Shown here: piece by piece, positions 14,259 to 21,700 of the stretch
Layout of the letters: each line of letters opens with the position of its first letter
How positions within the stretch are numbered: the first letter of the stretch is position 1
Assembly (NCBI RefSeq): GCF_001509475.1
Contig: NZ_LLZG01000028.1
Coordinates: forward strand, 1-23,471
Source: Streptomyces regalis
GTDB lineage: Bacteria > Actinomycetota > Actinomycetes > Streptomycetales > Streptomycetaceae
Reading direction: 5' to 3'
Length of the DNA: 23,471 nucleotides
Notes under the pieces: model-generated
Database searches by the model: none
What the model saw: only the letters and a program-made list of their open reading frames with translations
What the model was told of the DNA's origin: nothing
Translations under genes and position numbers: made by a program

Positions 14259-15839
14259 CTACCAGCTGGTCTTGCGGTACAGCTCCCCCACCATCATGAT
14301 CGTCGACGGGTCGAGGGCCCGCTCCGCGCCCGAGATCTCCGCGCTCGCGGCCACGTACTGCCGGCCCTGCCACAACGGCAGCAGTCGCGCGTCCTCGACG
14401 AGGATCCGCTGGGCCTCCTCGAAGTCCTTGACCACGTTGGCACGGTCGCTCTGGGCGCGGGAGTTGGGCAGCAGAGTCTCGGTGATCTTGGGCGTCACGT
14501 ACGGCGTACCGAGCGCGTTCTGCTTGCCGACGAACGGCGCGATGAAGTTGTCCGCGTCCGGGAAGTCGGGGAACCAGCCACGTCCGAACACGGGGTACTC
14601 GCCGTTCTGGTAGCCCTCGACGTACGTCTTCCAGGGGCGGCTCTTGAGGGTGACCTCGAAGAGGCCGGACGCCTCGAGCTGGCTCTTCAGCTCCTCGAAC
14701 TCGGCCTTGGTGGCGGAGCCGTAGCGGTCGCTGGTGTACCAGAGCTCGAGCGGGACGGGGGCCGTGATGCCCGCATCGGTGAGGATCTTGCCGGCCTTGG
14801 CCTTGCTGGGCTCGCCGTAGTCGTCGAAGAAGCCCGTGGTGTGTCCGGTCAGGCCCTTGGGGACCATGGAGTACAGCGGTTCGACGGTGTCCTTGTAGAC
14901 CTTGTGGGCGATCGCCGGACGGTCGATGACCTGGGCGATGGCCTTGCGGACGGCGGACTTGCCCGCCATGGAGTCCTTGGGGTTGAAGACCAGGTAGTTG
15001 ATCTCCGTGCCGGAGCCCTCGATCAGTTGGAGATCATCGTCGTCGTCGGCCTGGATGTCGACGATGTCGTCGGCCGCGAGGCCACGGAAGGCGACGTCGA
15101 GCTTCTTGTCGCGCAGCGCGGCGACCATGGTGGGCGAGTCCTGGAAGTAGCGGATGGTCACCGCATTGTTCTTGCGCTCCGAGTACCCCTTGTAGCCGTC
15201 GTACTTGACGAGCTCGGCCTGCTGGCCCTCTTCGTAGGACTCGAGGGTGTACGGTCCGGAACCGACGACGGTGTCGTCCTCGCGCAGTTTGTCGGCCGGG
15301 TAGTCCTCGGGGTCGACGATCGACATGGCGGGCGTGGCGAGCACGAACGGGAAGGTCGCGTCGGCCTTGTTGAGGTGGAAGACGACCTCTCGGTCGTTGA
15401 GCACCTGGACCCGTTCGAGGCTGCCCAGCAGACCGGCGGGACCGCCGTTGACGTTGATCTTCCGGATGCGGTCGATGGAGTACTTGACCGCGTGCGCGTC
15501 GAGGGTGTGCCCGTCGGAGAACGTCAGGCCTTCGCGCAGCTCGCACTTGTACTTCATGTTCGTGCTGTCGGTGAACTGGCAGCTGTCGGCGGCGTCCGGC
15601 TCGGGCGCGCTGGCGCCGGAGGGGTAGCTCAGCAGCGTCTGGTAAATGTTGCGGAACAGTTCCCAGGAGCTGTCCCAGGACGCGGCGGGATCAAGCGTGC
15701 TGGGGGCTGCGGTCGTCCCCACCACGATCGGGCCTTCGTCTTCCGTCGAATCGGACGAGAGGACGCCGCACCCTGCCACCAGGGACGATATGGACGCGAT
15801 GGCCGCCACCTGCCGCAGGCGTCGGATCCGGTTGAACAC
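14259..15839 (-). CDS. ABC transporter solute-binding lipoprotein (family 5, peptide type)
   Basis: 526 residues from the GTG at 15839, which has GAGGAG seven bases upstream; the in-frame GTG at 15845 is only one base from that site. The signal peptide FNRIRRLRQVAAIASISS ends in lipobox LVAGC (Cys24 in this numbering). The mature protein shows the SBP_bac_5 pattern: TLDPAASWDSSWELFRNIYQ, ELREGLTFSDGHTLDAHAVK, VGSGPYTLESYEEGQQAELV and FGRGWFPDFPDADNF. It would capture peptides or similar solutes outside the cell for an ABC importer. No permease or ATPase genes are adjacent, so it is an orphan binding protein or works with a transporter encoded elsewhere. A run of Asp residues (ADDDDDLQ) lies in the middle. 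Confidence 0.93.
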   Translation of the reverse strand: MFNRIRRLRQVAAIASISSLVAGCGVLSSDSTEDEGPIVVGTTAAPSTLDPAASWDSSWELFRNIYQTLLSYPSGASAPEPDAADSCQFTDSTNMKYKCELREGLTFSDGHTLDAHAVKYSIDRIRKINVNGGPAGLLGSLERVQVLNDREVVFHLNKADATFPFVLATPAMSIVDPEDYPADKLREDDTVVGSGPYTLESYEEGQQAELVKYDGYKGYSERKNNAVTIRYFQDSPTMVAALRDKKLDVAFRGLAADDIVDIQADDDDDLQLIEGSGTEINYLVFNPKDSMAGKSAVRKAIAQVIDRPAIAHKVYKDTVEPLYSMVPKGLTGHTTGFFDDYGEPSKAKAGKILTDAGITAPVPLELWYTSDRYGSATKAEFEELKSQLEASGLFEVTLKSRPWKTYVEGYQNGEYPVFGRGWFPDFPDADNFIAPFVGKQNALGTPYVTPKITETLLPNSRAQSDRANVVKDFEEAQRILVEDARLLPLWQGRQYVAASAEISGAERALDPSTIMMVGELYRKTSW

Positions 15840-15980
15840 GCGCACGCTCCTCGATCTGCCATGCCAAGGGTCGGCAAAACATACCGCAGTGTTCCGGCCG
15901 GTGGACCTCCCGTCTCAGGAGCACTTGCTCACGTCTGCGGTGACTACGTTGTCAAGGGCCGTTGATCTCCCGATACGTCG

Positions 15981-16015
15981 ACACGGGCGCCGCTGGTGTC
16001 CAGCGGCGCCCGTGT
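15981..16015 (-). terminator. strong hairpin terminator of the SDR operon
   Basis: A 16-bp perfect stem (15981-15996 with 16000-16015) and a three-base loop TGT. It lies 46 bases past the SDR stop codon on the minus strand, with the next gene's promoter region further on. The most stable hairpin in the window. Confidence 0.85.
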
Positions 16016-16017
16016 GT

Positions 16018-16059
16018 CTTGAGTCCCGTGTCTTGAGTCCCGTGTCTTGAGTCCCGTGT
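16018..16059. repeat. three exact tandem 14-bp repeats
   Basis: CTTGAGTCCCGTGT is repeated three times without change at 16018, 16032 and 16046. The array lies between the SDR stop codon (16061) and the terminator hairpin; the hairpin arm itself contains CCCGTGTGT, so the repeat may have grown from it by slippage. Confidence 0.9.
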
Positions 16060-16060
16060 G

Positions 16061-16822
16061 TCAGCCGACGCCGGCATTGAGGAAGATGCCGCCGTCGACG
16101 ACGAGCGTCTGCCCGGTGACCCAGTCGGACTGGTCCGAGGTGAGGAACGCGGCGGCGCCGCCGATGTCGGAGGGGACGCCGAGCCGGCCCAGCGGGTAGG
16201 CCGCGGCGGCCTCGGCCTCGCGGCCCTCGTACAGGGCCTGGGCGAACTTGGTCTTCACCACGGCGGGGGCGATCGCGTTGACCCGCACCTTGGGGGCGAA
16301 CTCGTGCGCCATCTGCTGGGTGAGGTTGATCATCGCGGCCTTGCTGACGCCGTAGGCGGCGATGAACGGCGAAGGCGCGATGCCCGCGACGGAGGCGATG
16401 TTGACGATCGCGCCGCCGTTGTCCTTCTGCCAGGCGTGCCAGGTCTTCTGGGCGAAGCCCAGCGCCGAGATCACGTTGGTCTCGAAGACCTTGCGCGCGA
16501 CACCCAGGTCGAGGTCGGCGAGCGGCCCGAACACCGGGTTGGTACCGGCGTTGTTGACCAGGAAGTCGACCCGGCCGAAGGCCTCCATGGCGCGCTCGAC
16601 GGCGACGGCCTGGTGGGCCTCGTCGTGCGCCTTGCCGGCCACGTAGATCGCGCGCTCGGCGCCGAGCTGCTCGACGGCCTCCTTGAGGGCGTCCTCGCCC
16701 CGGCCGGTGATGACGACGCGGTCGCCGCGCGCGACGAGCGCCTCGGCGACGCCGTAGCCGATGCCGCGGCTGGCGCCCGTGACGAGGGCGACCTTGCCGG
16801 AGAGTTCAGGCAGTTCAGTCAT
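16061..16822 (-). CDS. SDR family oxidoreductase
   Basis: 253 residues from ATG 16822. Classical short-chain dehydrogenase: cofactor motif TGASRGIG (15-22), NNAG (90-93), catalytic S144 in NIAS, Y157 and K161 in YGVSKAA, and N116. The substrate is probably a 3-oxoacyl or 3-hydroxyacyl compound, given that the gene lies 20 bases after a fabG-like gene in the same operon. Arg19 and Arg41 near the nucleotide pocket hint at NADPH. The end is followed by tandem repeats and a strong terminator, so this is the last gene of the transcript. Confidence 0.93.
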   Translation of the reverse strand: MTELPELSGKVALVTGASRGIGYGVAEALVARGDRVVITGRGEDALKEAVEQLGAERAIYVAGKAHDEAHQAVAVERAMEAFGRVDFLVNNAGTNPVFGPLADLDLGVARKVFETNVISALGFAQKTWHAWQKDNGGAIVNIASVAGIAPSPFIAAYGVSKAAMINLTQQMAHEFAPKVRVNAIAPAVVKTKFAQALYEGREAEAAAAYPLGRLGVPSDIGGAAAFLTSDQSDWVTGQTLVVDGGIFLNAGVG

Positions 16823-16842
16823 GTCCGTTGTGTCCCAGTTCC

Positions 16843-17604
16843 CTAGTCGAGCGGTCCGCCGGCGACGTACAGCACCTGGCCGGAGACGAAGCCGGCCGCC
16901 TCGCCGGTGAAGAAGGCGATCGCGTTGGCGATGTCGTCCGGCTCGCCGACCCGGGCCACCGGGATCTGGGTGGCGGCGGCTGCCTTGAAGTCCTCGAAGC
17001 CCATGCCGACGCGCTCGGCGGTGGCCTTGGTCATCTCGGTGGCGATGAAGCCGGGGGCGACGGAGTTGGCGGTGACACCGAACTTGCCGAGCTCCTTGGC
17101 GAGGGTCTTGGTGAAACCCTGGAGGCCGGCCTTGGCGGCCGAGTAGTTGACCTGGCCGCGGTTGCCGAGCGCGGAGGACGAGGAGAGGTTCACGATGCGG
17201 CCGAAGCCCGCGTCCACCATGTGCTTCTGACAGGCCTTGGACATCAGGAAGGCGCCGCGCAGGTGCACGTTCATGACGGTGTCCCAGTCGGCGACGCTCA
17301 TCTTGAACAGCAGGTTGTCGCGCAGCACGCCCGCGTTGTTGACCAGGATCGTCGGGGCGCCGAGCTCGTCGGCGATCCGCGCGACGGCCGCCTCGACCTG
17401 CGCCTCGTCGGAGACGTCGCAGCCGACCGCGATGGCCTTGCCGCCGGCCGCGGTGATCTTCTCCACGGTGTCCTTGCAGGCGGCCTCGTCGAGGTCGATC
17501 ACGGCGACCGCGCGGCCCTCGGCGGCCAGGCGTACGGCGGTGGCGGCGCCGATGCCGCGCGCTCCGCCGGTGACTACGGCGACCCGCTGCTCAGTGGTGG
17601 ACAT
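16843..17604 (-). CDS. fabG: 3-oxoacyl-ACP reductase-like SDR (FabG family)
   Basis: 253 residues from ATG 17604 with GAGGAGAG upstream; a longer frame to 17682 runs through the promoter and is rejected. TGGARGIG (12-19), NNAG (89-92), N112, the SSSSALGNRGQVNYSAAKAG active-site block (Ser near 142, Y154, K158), and the PGFIATEMT loop are all typical of FabG. It reduces 3-oxoacyl thioesters with NADPH. Since FabG proteins are broad, a role in beta-oxidation or secondary fatty-acid metabolism is as likely as primary synthesis; the main fab cluster is not here. First gene of a two-gene operon with a strong promoter. Confidence 0.9.
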   Translation of the reverse strand: MSTTEQRVAVVTGGARGIGAATAVRLAAEGRAVAVIDLDEAACKDTVEKITAAGGKAIAVGCDVSDEAQVEAAVARIADELGAPTILVNNAGVLRDNLLFKMSVADWDTVMNVHLRGAFLMSKACQKHMVDAGFGRIVNLSSSSALGNRGQVNYSAAKAGLQGFTKTLAKELGKFGVTANSVAPGFIATEMTKATAERVGMGFEDFKAAAATQIPVARVGEPDDIANAIAFFTGEAAGFVSGQVLYVAGGPLD

Positions 17605-17620
17605 GAATGACTCTCCTCGG

Positions 17621-17637
17621 GTGAGCGACCGCTTAGT
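17621..17637. promoter_or_regulatory. possible operator in the fabG leader
   Basis: GTGAGCG AC CGCTTAG is an imperfect inverted repeat (AGCG/CGCT core with partial extension) between the inferred transcript start and the fabG ribosome site. The core resembles TetR-type sites of actinobacterial fatty-acid genes. Short and imperfect, so tentative. Confidence 0.3.
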
Positions 17638-17653
17638 ACCTTCGATGGACGTG

Positions 17654-17682
17654 ACGCTAGAAGTCCTGGCACGCGGTGTCAA
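17654..17682 (-). promoter_or_regulatory. consensus-like promoter of the fabG-SDR operon
   Basis: On the minus strand TTGACA (17677-17682) and TAGCGT (17654-17659) are separated by exactly 17 bases. This is the housekeeping sigma pattern with a perfect -35. The transcript would start near 17647, giving a leader of about 40 bases to the ATG at 17604. Confidence 0.8.
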
Positions 17683-17699
17683 CGGCCACCGCGCGCATG

Positions 17700-17735
17700 T
17701 GATCCATTACCTGATCCGTAACCCGATCCGTCACT
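17700..17735. repeat. three imperfect 12-bp repeats at the DUF3037 stop
   Basis: TGATCCATTACC, TGATCCGTAACC and CGATCCGTCACT follow each other without gaps. The last covers the stop codon of the DUF3037 gene. No strong hairpin is formed. Confidence 0.6.
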
Positions 17736-18141
17736 TCACCAACAGATCGAGCAGCCGCTGCGCCTCGGCCGCCGGATCCGACGTGAGCCCGGTGTGCACG
17801 GGCCCCGGCTGGACGACCGTCGAGCGGGGCGCGATCAGCCAGCGAAAGCGCCGCCCGGCATCGTCGGCCCCGGCCTGCCCGGCCGCGGCGCCGCCCGTGC
17901 AGACGCCCTCGACGGCACGGAGTGCGGCCCGTACCCCGGCGGCATCCGCATCGGGGTCCAGCGCCCGCAGTCTGGTCTCGTCGAGGTGGGTCCGCGCGGC
18001 GACGAAGGACCGGGCGCGGCAGTACACGAGCACGCCCGCGTTGAAGCACTCCCCGCGCTCGATGCGCGGGACGACCCGCAGCAGCGCGTACTCGAAGACG
18101 TCCTGTGCGCGGGAACGGGTCCCCAGGGTGCGCTCGCTCAC
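17731..18141 (-). CDS. DUF3037 family protein, partner of HipA-like kinase
   Basis: 136 residues from a GTG at 18141 that overlaps the stop of the upstream kinase gene by four bases (GTGA), so translation is coupled. The core FEYALLRVVPRIERGECFNAGVLVYCRARSF (shown here in part: EYALLRVVPRIERGE, FNAGVLVYC) is the DUF3037 hallmark, followed by THLDETRLRALDPDAD and FRWLIAPRSTVVQPGPVHTG. Members are small cytoplasmic proteins of unknown function. I recall them beside HipA-like kinases in many bacteria, and the overlap here supports a joint role, perhaps as regulator, inhibitor or substrate of the kinase. No helix-turn-helix is seen, so it is not a HipB-type repressor. Confidence 0.85.
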   Translation of the reverse strand: MSERTLGTRSRAQDVFEYALLRVVPRIERGECFNAGVLVYCRARSFVAARTHLDETRLRALDPDADAAGVRAALRAVEGVCTGGAAAGQAGADDAGRRFRWLIAPRSTVVQPGPVHTGLTSDPAAEAQRLLDLLVK

Positions 18142-18893
18142 TTGATCCCCTCGATGCGTTCGTGGATGACGGCGGCCCGTGCGACCAGTGGCTGCGCATA
18201 CGCCTTCCGCAGTGCGTCCGCCGACTCGAATCCCGGCTCGTCCGCCAGCCACACGTCGGGGATCTCGGCGGTCACCTCGGCGAGCAGCTCGTCGGTGACC
18301 AGCGGCGCCAACTCGGCCGCCGCTGCCCGCACATCCGGGGCGAAGGAGGCGAGGGCATGGTCCAAGGCGTCGTACGGGCGTGCCGCCGAAGCCTGCGCCC
18401 GGGGCCAGTTGTGCTGCCAGATCATGGTCGCGCCGTGGTCGATGAGCCACAACTCGCCCTGCCACATCAGCAGGTTGGGGTTGCGCCAGGAGCGGTCGAC
18501 GTTGTTCACCAGGGCGTCGAACCAGACGATCCGGCCGGCCTCTTCGGGGCTCACCTCGAAGGCGAGCGGGTCGAAGCCGAGCGCGCCGGAGAGGAAGTCC
18601 ATGCCGAGGTTGGTGCCGCCGCTGGACTTGAGCAGCCCCTGCACTTCCTGGTCGGGTTCGCCGAGCCCCAGGACCGGGTCGAGCTCCACCGTCACCAGGC
18701 GGGGCACCCGCAGGCCCAGCCTGCGGGCGAGTTCACCGCAGACGACCTCGGCGACCAGCGTCTTGCGGCCCTGGCCGGCGCCGGTGAACTTCATGACGTA
18801 CGTCCCGAAGTCGTCGGCCTCGACGAGCCCCGGAAGCGAGCCGCCCTCACGCAGGGGTGTGATGTAGCGGGTCGCGATGACCTCTTTCAACAT
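18138..18893 (-). CDS. HipA-like kinase family protein
   Basis: 251 residues from ATG 18893. It has the reduced kinase fold of the HipA_2 type: K35 in TYVMKFTGAGQGRKTL for ATP, a helix TLVAEVVCGELARRLG, the catalytic loop FDALVNNVDRSWRNPN (D133, N138, N140) and a DFG-like LIDHGA (D152). It is much shorter than E. coli HipA (about 440 residues) and lacks the N-terminal subdomain. HipA proteins phosphorylate a translation factor and cause dormancy; the target of this shorter branch is not known. No hipB lies upstream; instead a DUF3037 gene overlaps the 3' end. It is adjacent to the integrase region, and the intergenic spacer has no clear attachment site. Confidence 0.85.
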   Translation of the reverse strand: MLKEVIATRYITPLREGGSLPGLVEADDFGTYVMKFTGAGQGRKTLVAEVVCGELARRLGLRVPRLVTVELDPVLGLGEPDQEVQGLLKSSGGTNLGMDFLSGALGFDPLAFEVSPEEAGRIVWFDALVNNVDRSWRNPNLLMWQGELWLIDHGATMIWQHNWPRAQASAARPYDALDHALASFAPDVRAAAAELAPLVTDELLAEVTAEIPDVWLADEPGFESADALRKAYAQPLVARAAVIHERIEGIK

Positions 18894-19020
18894 TTTCCCA
18901 GGCCATCCGTCTCTCTAGCCTTGAAATCCACGACGCGCATCGAAGGGGTGTAGCAGCGGGATTCGCAGGTCTACGGCCCTGGGGAGAATCTGGGGAGTTT
19001 CCACTGGCATGCGGTTCTCC

Positions 19021-20238
19021 CTACTTCCCGAGCAGTCCGTCGATGGCAGTGCGCCCCTTGCTTCCCGCCTCCGGCATGAAATGAGCATAGTAACCGAGGG
19101 TGATCGCGGGCGAGGAGTGCCCGAGCCACCGCGCCAAGGTCGCAACAGACTCTCCGGCCTCCAGCATGATTGAGGCATAGGTGTGCCGCAGCACGTGGAA
19201 GCCGTCCTTCGGGGCCGCGGCCCACTGCCAGGGTTTCGCTCCCTCAGCACGCGGCGGGATGATGCCGGCCTCGGCCAACGCAGGCTTCCAGGTGTATGTG
19301 TTCCACGTGTTCACCGCGATGGCGTTGCCGAGTCGTGTGGTGAGAAGCAGCGAGAACTTCCTCCCCTGTCCCTCCGGCTTCCCCCACGGAAGCTCCACTT
19401 CCACTGGTTGGAACGCTTCGACGTGGCGCTTCAACTCCTCGGCAACCGAGGAGGGCATGTCGACGACACGGGTCTTCTTCCCCTTCGGCAGGGTGAAATA
19501 CAGCCTCCCCTTGATCGCCTGGACTTGGCGACGGACATGAAGCACGCCTCTCGCGTAGTCGATGTCCTCCGGGCTCAATCCGAACACCTCGCCCTGACGG
19601 AGCCCGCACCCCAACCCGAGGACAACGGCTATCCGGCTGCGCGGGTTGATGACGTCGCGGACTCGCAGCGCCGTCTCCAATGGCCACGCATCGCGTCGCT
19701 CCTGCGGCGCCTTGGGCCACCGCACAGACTTCGCGTGCATGGGGTTCCTGGCGAGCCGCTTGTCATCGACGGCCGCCTCCAGAATGGAGGAAAGCTCGGA
19801 CAGAATGCCGCGCTGGTAGTCGACCGAGGAAACGGTTGACTCCAACTTGGCTATGTACGCGCGCAGATCCGCTGCTGTGATGTTCCTGAGAGGGAGTTGC
19901 CCCAGGTGCGGAATGATGTGAAGGCGCGCTCTCCGCTCCTGATTGTCCTGGGTCTTCGGAACACCGCCTCTGCCCGGCGCCCAGTGCATCGCGATGTAGT
20001 CGGCCAGCGTCATGGATCCGTCGCGCGGGTCCACGAACTCGCCGCGCTCCTCGTCGGTGGCTGCCCGACGAAGCCACGCCTTGGCATCCTCCAGCGTGTC
20101 GAAGGAACGGTCCCGGACTCCGGGTATGCCGGCGACCTTGTACCGCTTCCCCTTGCCGTAGCGAGCGGTTCGTTCTCTTTTCCCGGTTATCGGGTCCTTC
20201 TTCTTCTTGATCCAGCGATCTTCGATATAGCCGGGCAG
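19021..20238 (-). CDS. int: tyrosine-type site-specific integrase, probable CTG start
   Basis: 405 residues if begun at the CTG at 20238. The frame has coherent integrase sequence upstream of the first GTG (20043): PGYIEDRWIKKKKDPITGK, YKVAGIPGVRDRSFDTLEDA and KAWLRRAATDEERGEF. There is no ATG, GTG or TTG between the in-frame TAG near 20275 and 20043. AAGGAG at 20245-20250 lies six bases before CTG. Arm/core-binding domains are followed by the catalytic domain: Arg in GLRQGEVFGL, HVLRHTYASI, GHSSPAITLGYYAHF with the nucleophile Tyr. It integrates and excises DNA at a target site. An excisionase gene lies upstream on the same strand. The attachment site to the left was not found. Confidence 0.9.
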   Translation of the reverse strand: MPGYIEDRWIKKKKDPITGKRERTARYGKGKRYKVAGIPGVRDRSFDTLEDAKAWLRRAATDEERGEFVDPRDGSMTLADYIAMHWAPGRGGVPKTQDNQERRARLHIIPHLGQLPLRNITAADLRAYIAKLESTVSSVDYQRGILSELSSILEAAVDDKRLARNPMHAKSVRWPKAPQERRDAWPLETALRVRDVINPRSRIAVVLGLGCGLRQGEVFGLSPEDIDYARGVLHVRRQVQAIKGRLYFTLPKGKKTRVVDMPSSVAEELKRHVEAFQPVEVELPWGKPEGQGRKFSLLLTTRLGNAIAVNTWNTYTWKPALAEAGIIPPRAEGAKPWQWAAAPKDGFHVLRHTYASIMLEAGESVATLARWLGHSSPAITLGYYAHFMPEAGSKGRTAIDGLLGK

Positions 20239-20291
20239 GTGCGTCTCCTTGTCGACGGGGGTGGAAACGGCGCTCTATGGCGCGCGGTGCG

Positions 20292-20425
20292 TCAGGCGCT
20301 GTACATGCGGCTGGAGCGATGCTGCAGAACGGCTTTCAGTGGGCTCAGGTCCGTGTTGGAGCGCGAGTCGGCCCCTCCCTGTTCACTGGATCCAGGCGCC
20401 GAGGGTTTCTCGCTGGTATGACGCG
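20292..20425 (-). pseudogene. decayed partial duplicate of the excisionase 3' end
   Basis: Minus-strand translation gives a tail EQGGADSRSNTDLSPLKAVL then QHRSSRMYSA and TGA. This aligns with the intact excisionase tail EQADSRSNPALSPLSAAAQHRSGYTASA (cited in parts). Upstream the copy continues with RGRV then changes frame and degrades. The similarity also extends past the stop, where both have a TAGAG stretch. It lies between int and the intact copy. Confidence 0.65.
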
Positions 20426-20452
20426 ACCGCGACCTCTACGCGACGCCCTGTG

Positions 20453-20764
20453 TCAAGCGCTTGCCGTATAGCCGGATCGATGCTGAGCTGCAGCGCTCAG
20501 AGGACTCAGGGCCGGGTTGGAGCGCGAGTCAGCCTGTTCCTGTTCGTGGACCCAGGCTTCGAGCGCTTCCAGCCGGTACATGACGCGGCCGCGTTGACCC
20601 ATGCGGAAGCTCGGCGGCCCTTGGCGTCGGTGCCGCCAGACGTACAGGGTGCAGGGTGAGAGGCCTAGGTACTCGGCTGCGTCCCTGACGTTCAGGAACG
20701 CTTTGCCGACGGCGCCGGGCGCGCCAGGTGCGGTGGAGGGATCGGGTAGCGGGCGTGCAGGCAT
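20453..20764 (-). CDS. xis: excisionase-type helix-turn-helix protein
   Basis: 103 residues from ATG 20764 with AGGA upstream. The central MerR-like winged helix (HTH_17) is FLNVRDAAEYLGLSPCTLYV, then RHRRQGPPSFRMGQRGRVMY with a YRLEALEAWV helix. This is the normal excisionase layout, and the gene lies upstream of int on the same strand as in pSAM2-type actinomycete elements. It would bend DNA at the attachment site and bias the integrase to excision. The tail after residue 75 is unstructured and is the part duplicated downstream. Confidence 0.85.
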   Translation of the reverse strand: MPARPLPDPSTAPGAPGAVGKAFLNVRDAAEYLGLSPCTLYVWRHRRQGPPSFRMGQRGRVMYRLEALEAWVHEQEQADSRSNPALSPLSAAAQHRSGYTASA

Positions 20765-20890
20765 GGGAAGTCCTGTGTGAGAGAAGTGAGCAGTGGGGGC
20801 CGCGGGCGGGTGAAGTGCGGGACTCCTCCACCCGCGGCCTGTGCTGGAAGCGCGGTGAGATCCGCGGTCAAGCCGCAGATCGACGCACCG

Positions 20891-21583
20891 TTACGGGTTC
20901 AGGGCGGCGGGCTTCGCCTCGCAGTCCAGGTCGGTCACGGCGAGGGCGGCTTCGATGAGGTCGTTGGAGACCTCACCCGACGCCTGGAAGCAGTGTGGGA
21001 AGCGCCGGGCGAGTGAGGGGGCGCTGACGCCGACGCGTTCGGCGACCTTGAAGACATCCAAGGCGGAGCGGTACCCGCTCAACCAGGTTGCGATGCGGGC
21101 GTCTCGGAGGTCGGAGACACGCCTGCCGAGTGGCGAATCGATCTCGTGCGCCTCCAGGACCGCCTTCCGGGCCTCGTCCCACGCCCTGCGGTAAACCGCG
21201 CCGGACAACGGCCGACTGTCATCCCGGGTGAACAGCGTGTCATCGGGACGAAGGCCTCGCCGGGCTGCCTCCGCCCTCAAGACCTCTACGAGTTCCGGGC
21301 ACGCCGGAACGACCCGCGGTTCACCCGCTCCCTCCGCTTCCTCGTCCCCATCCGCGAGTCGGCGGGGGTGGATCACCAGAGCGCCAGGGCCTTCGTCGGG
21401 CAGATGCGCATCACGAACCCGCAGCACAATTGCCTCCTGCGGCCTCAGCGCAGCAAAGGAGATGGCTGACAGAAAGGCGTGCAGCGGGCGTCCGTTCAGC
21501 GGACGTTGACCGATCCAGTCCAGCAGGTCATCACGCTGCCGATCCGACAGCAGAAACCTTTCGTCAACAACGGCAGCACACAC
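20891..21583 (-). CDS. tyrosine-recombinase-like protein without catalytic His/Tyr
   Basis: 230 residues from a GTG at 21583, chosen because GAGGAG lies eight bases upstream; the ATG at 21613 has none. It is a recombinase catalytic domain only: LSDRQRDDLLDWIGQRPLNG, AISFAALRPQEAIVLRVRDA with the first catalytic Arg, and VSDLRDARIATWLSGYRSAL where the usual HxLRH reads SDLRD, so Arg is kept and both His are lost. In VGVSAPSLARRFPHC the GH reads GV and the Tyr position reads Phe. It cannot cleave DNA by the normal mechanism. It could be a DNA-binding or regulatory relative acting with the nearby integrase. It is in frame throughout, which argues for retained function. Confidence 0.7.
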   Translation of the reverse strand: MCAAVVDERFLLSDRQRDDLLDWIGQRPLNGRPLHAFLSAISFAALRPQEAIVLRVRDAHLPDEGPGALVIHPRRLADGDEEAEGAGEPRVVPACPELVEVLRAEAARRGLRPDDTLFTRDDSRPLSGAVYRRAWDEARKAVLEAHEIDSPLGRRVSDLRDARIATWLSGYRSALDVFKVAERVGVSAPSLARRFPHCFQASGEVSNDLIEAALAVTDLDCEAKPAALNP

Positions 21584-21671
21584 AGGGGCAACTCCTCGTA
21601 CTCGGGGATGCACTTGCTGCAGGGCAAGGCGTTCTCGGCATCGCGCCGACGAACACCTGCAATACTCCGGA

Positions 21672-21700
21672 CAATCGCCGGTTTGGGTAACCGGCGATTG
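21672..21700. repeat. 12-bp perfect palindrome with 5-base loop
   Basis: CAATCGCCGGTT (21672-21683) and its exact complement AACCGGCGATTG (21689-21700) around TGGGT. It lies 89 bases upstream of the recombinase-like gene and next to a minus-strand TATAAC (21704-21709) that could be a -10. Either an operator or a terminator. Confidence 0.6.

Noticed and set aside
18960..19020. Search for a matching attachment site left of the integrase
   Set aside because: Only CGCAGGT is shared with the tRNA-Arg fragment, too short to call a repeat.
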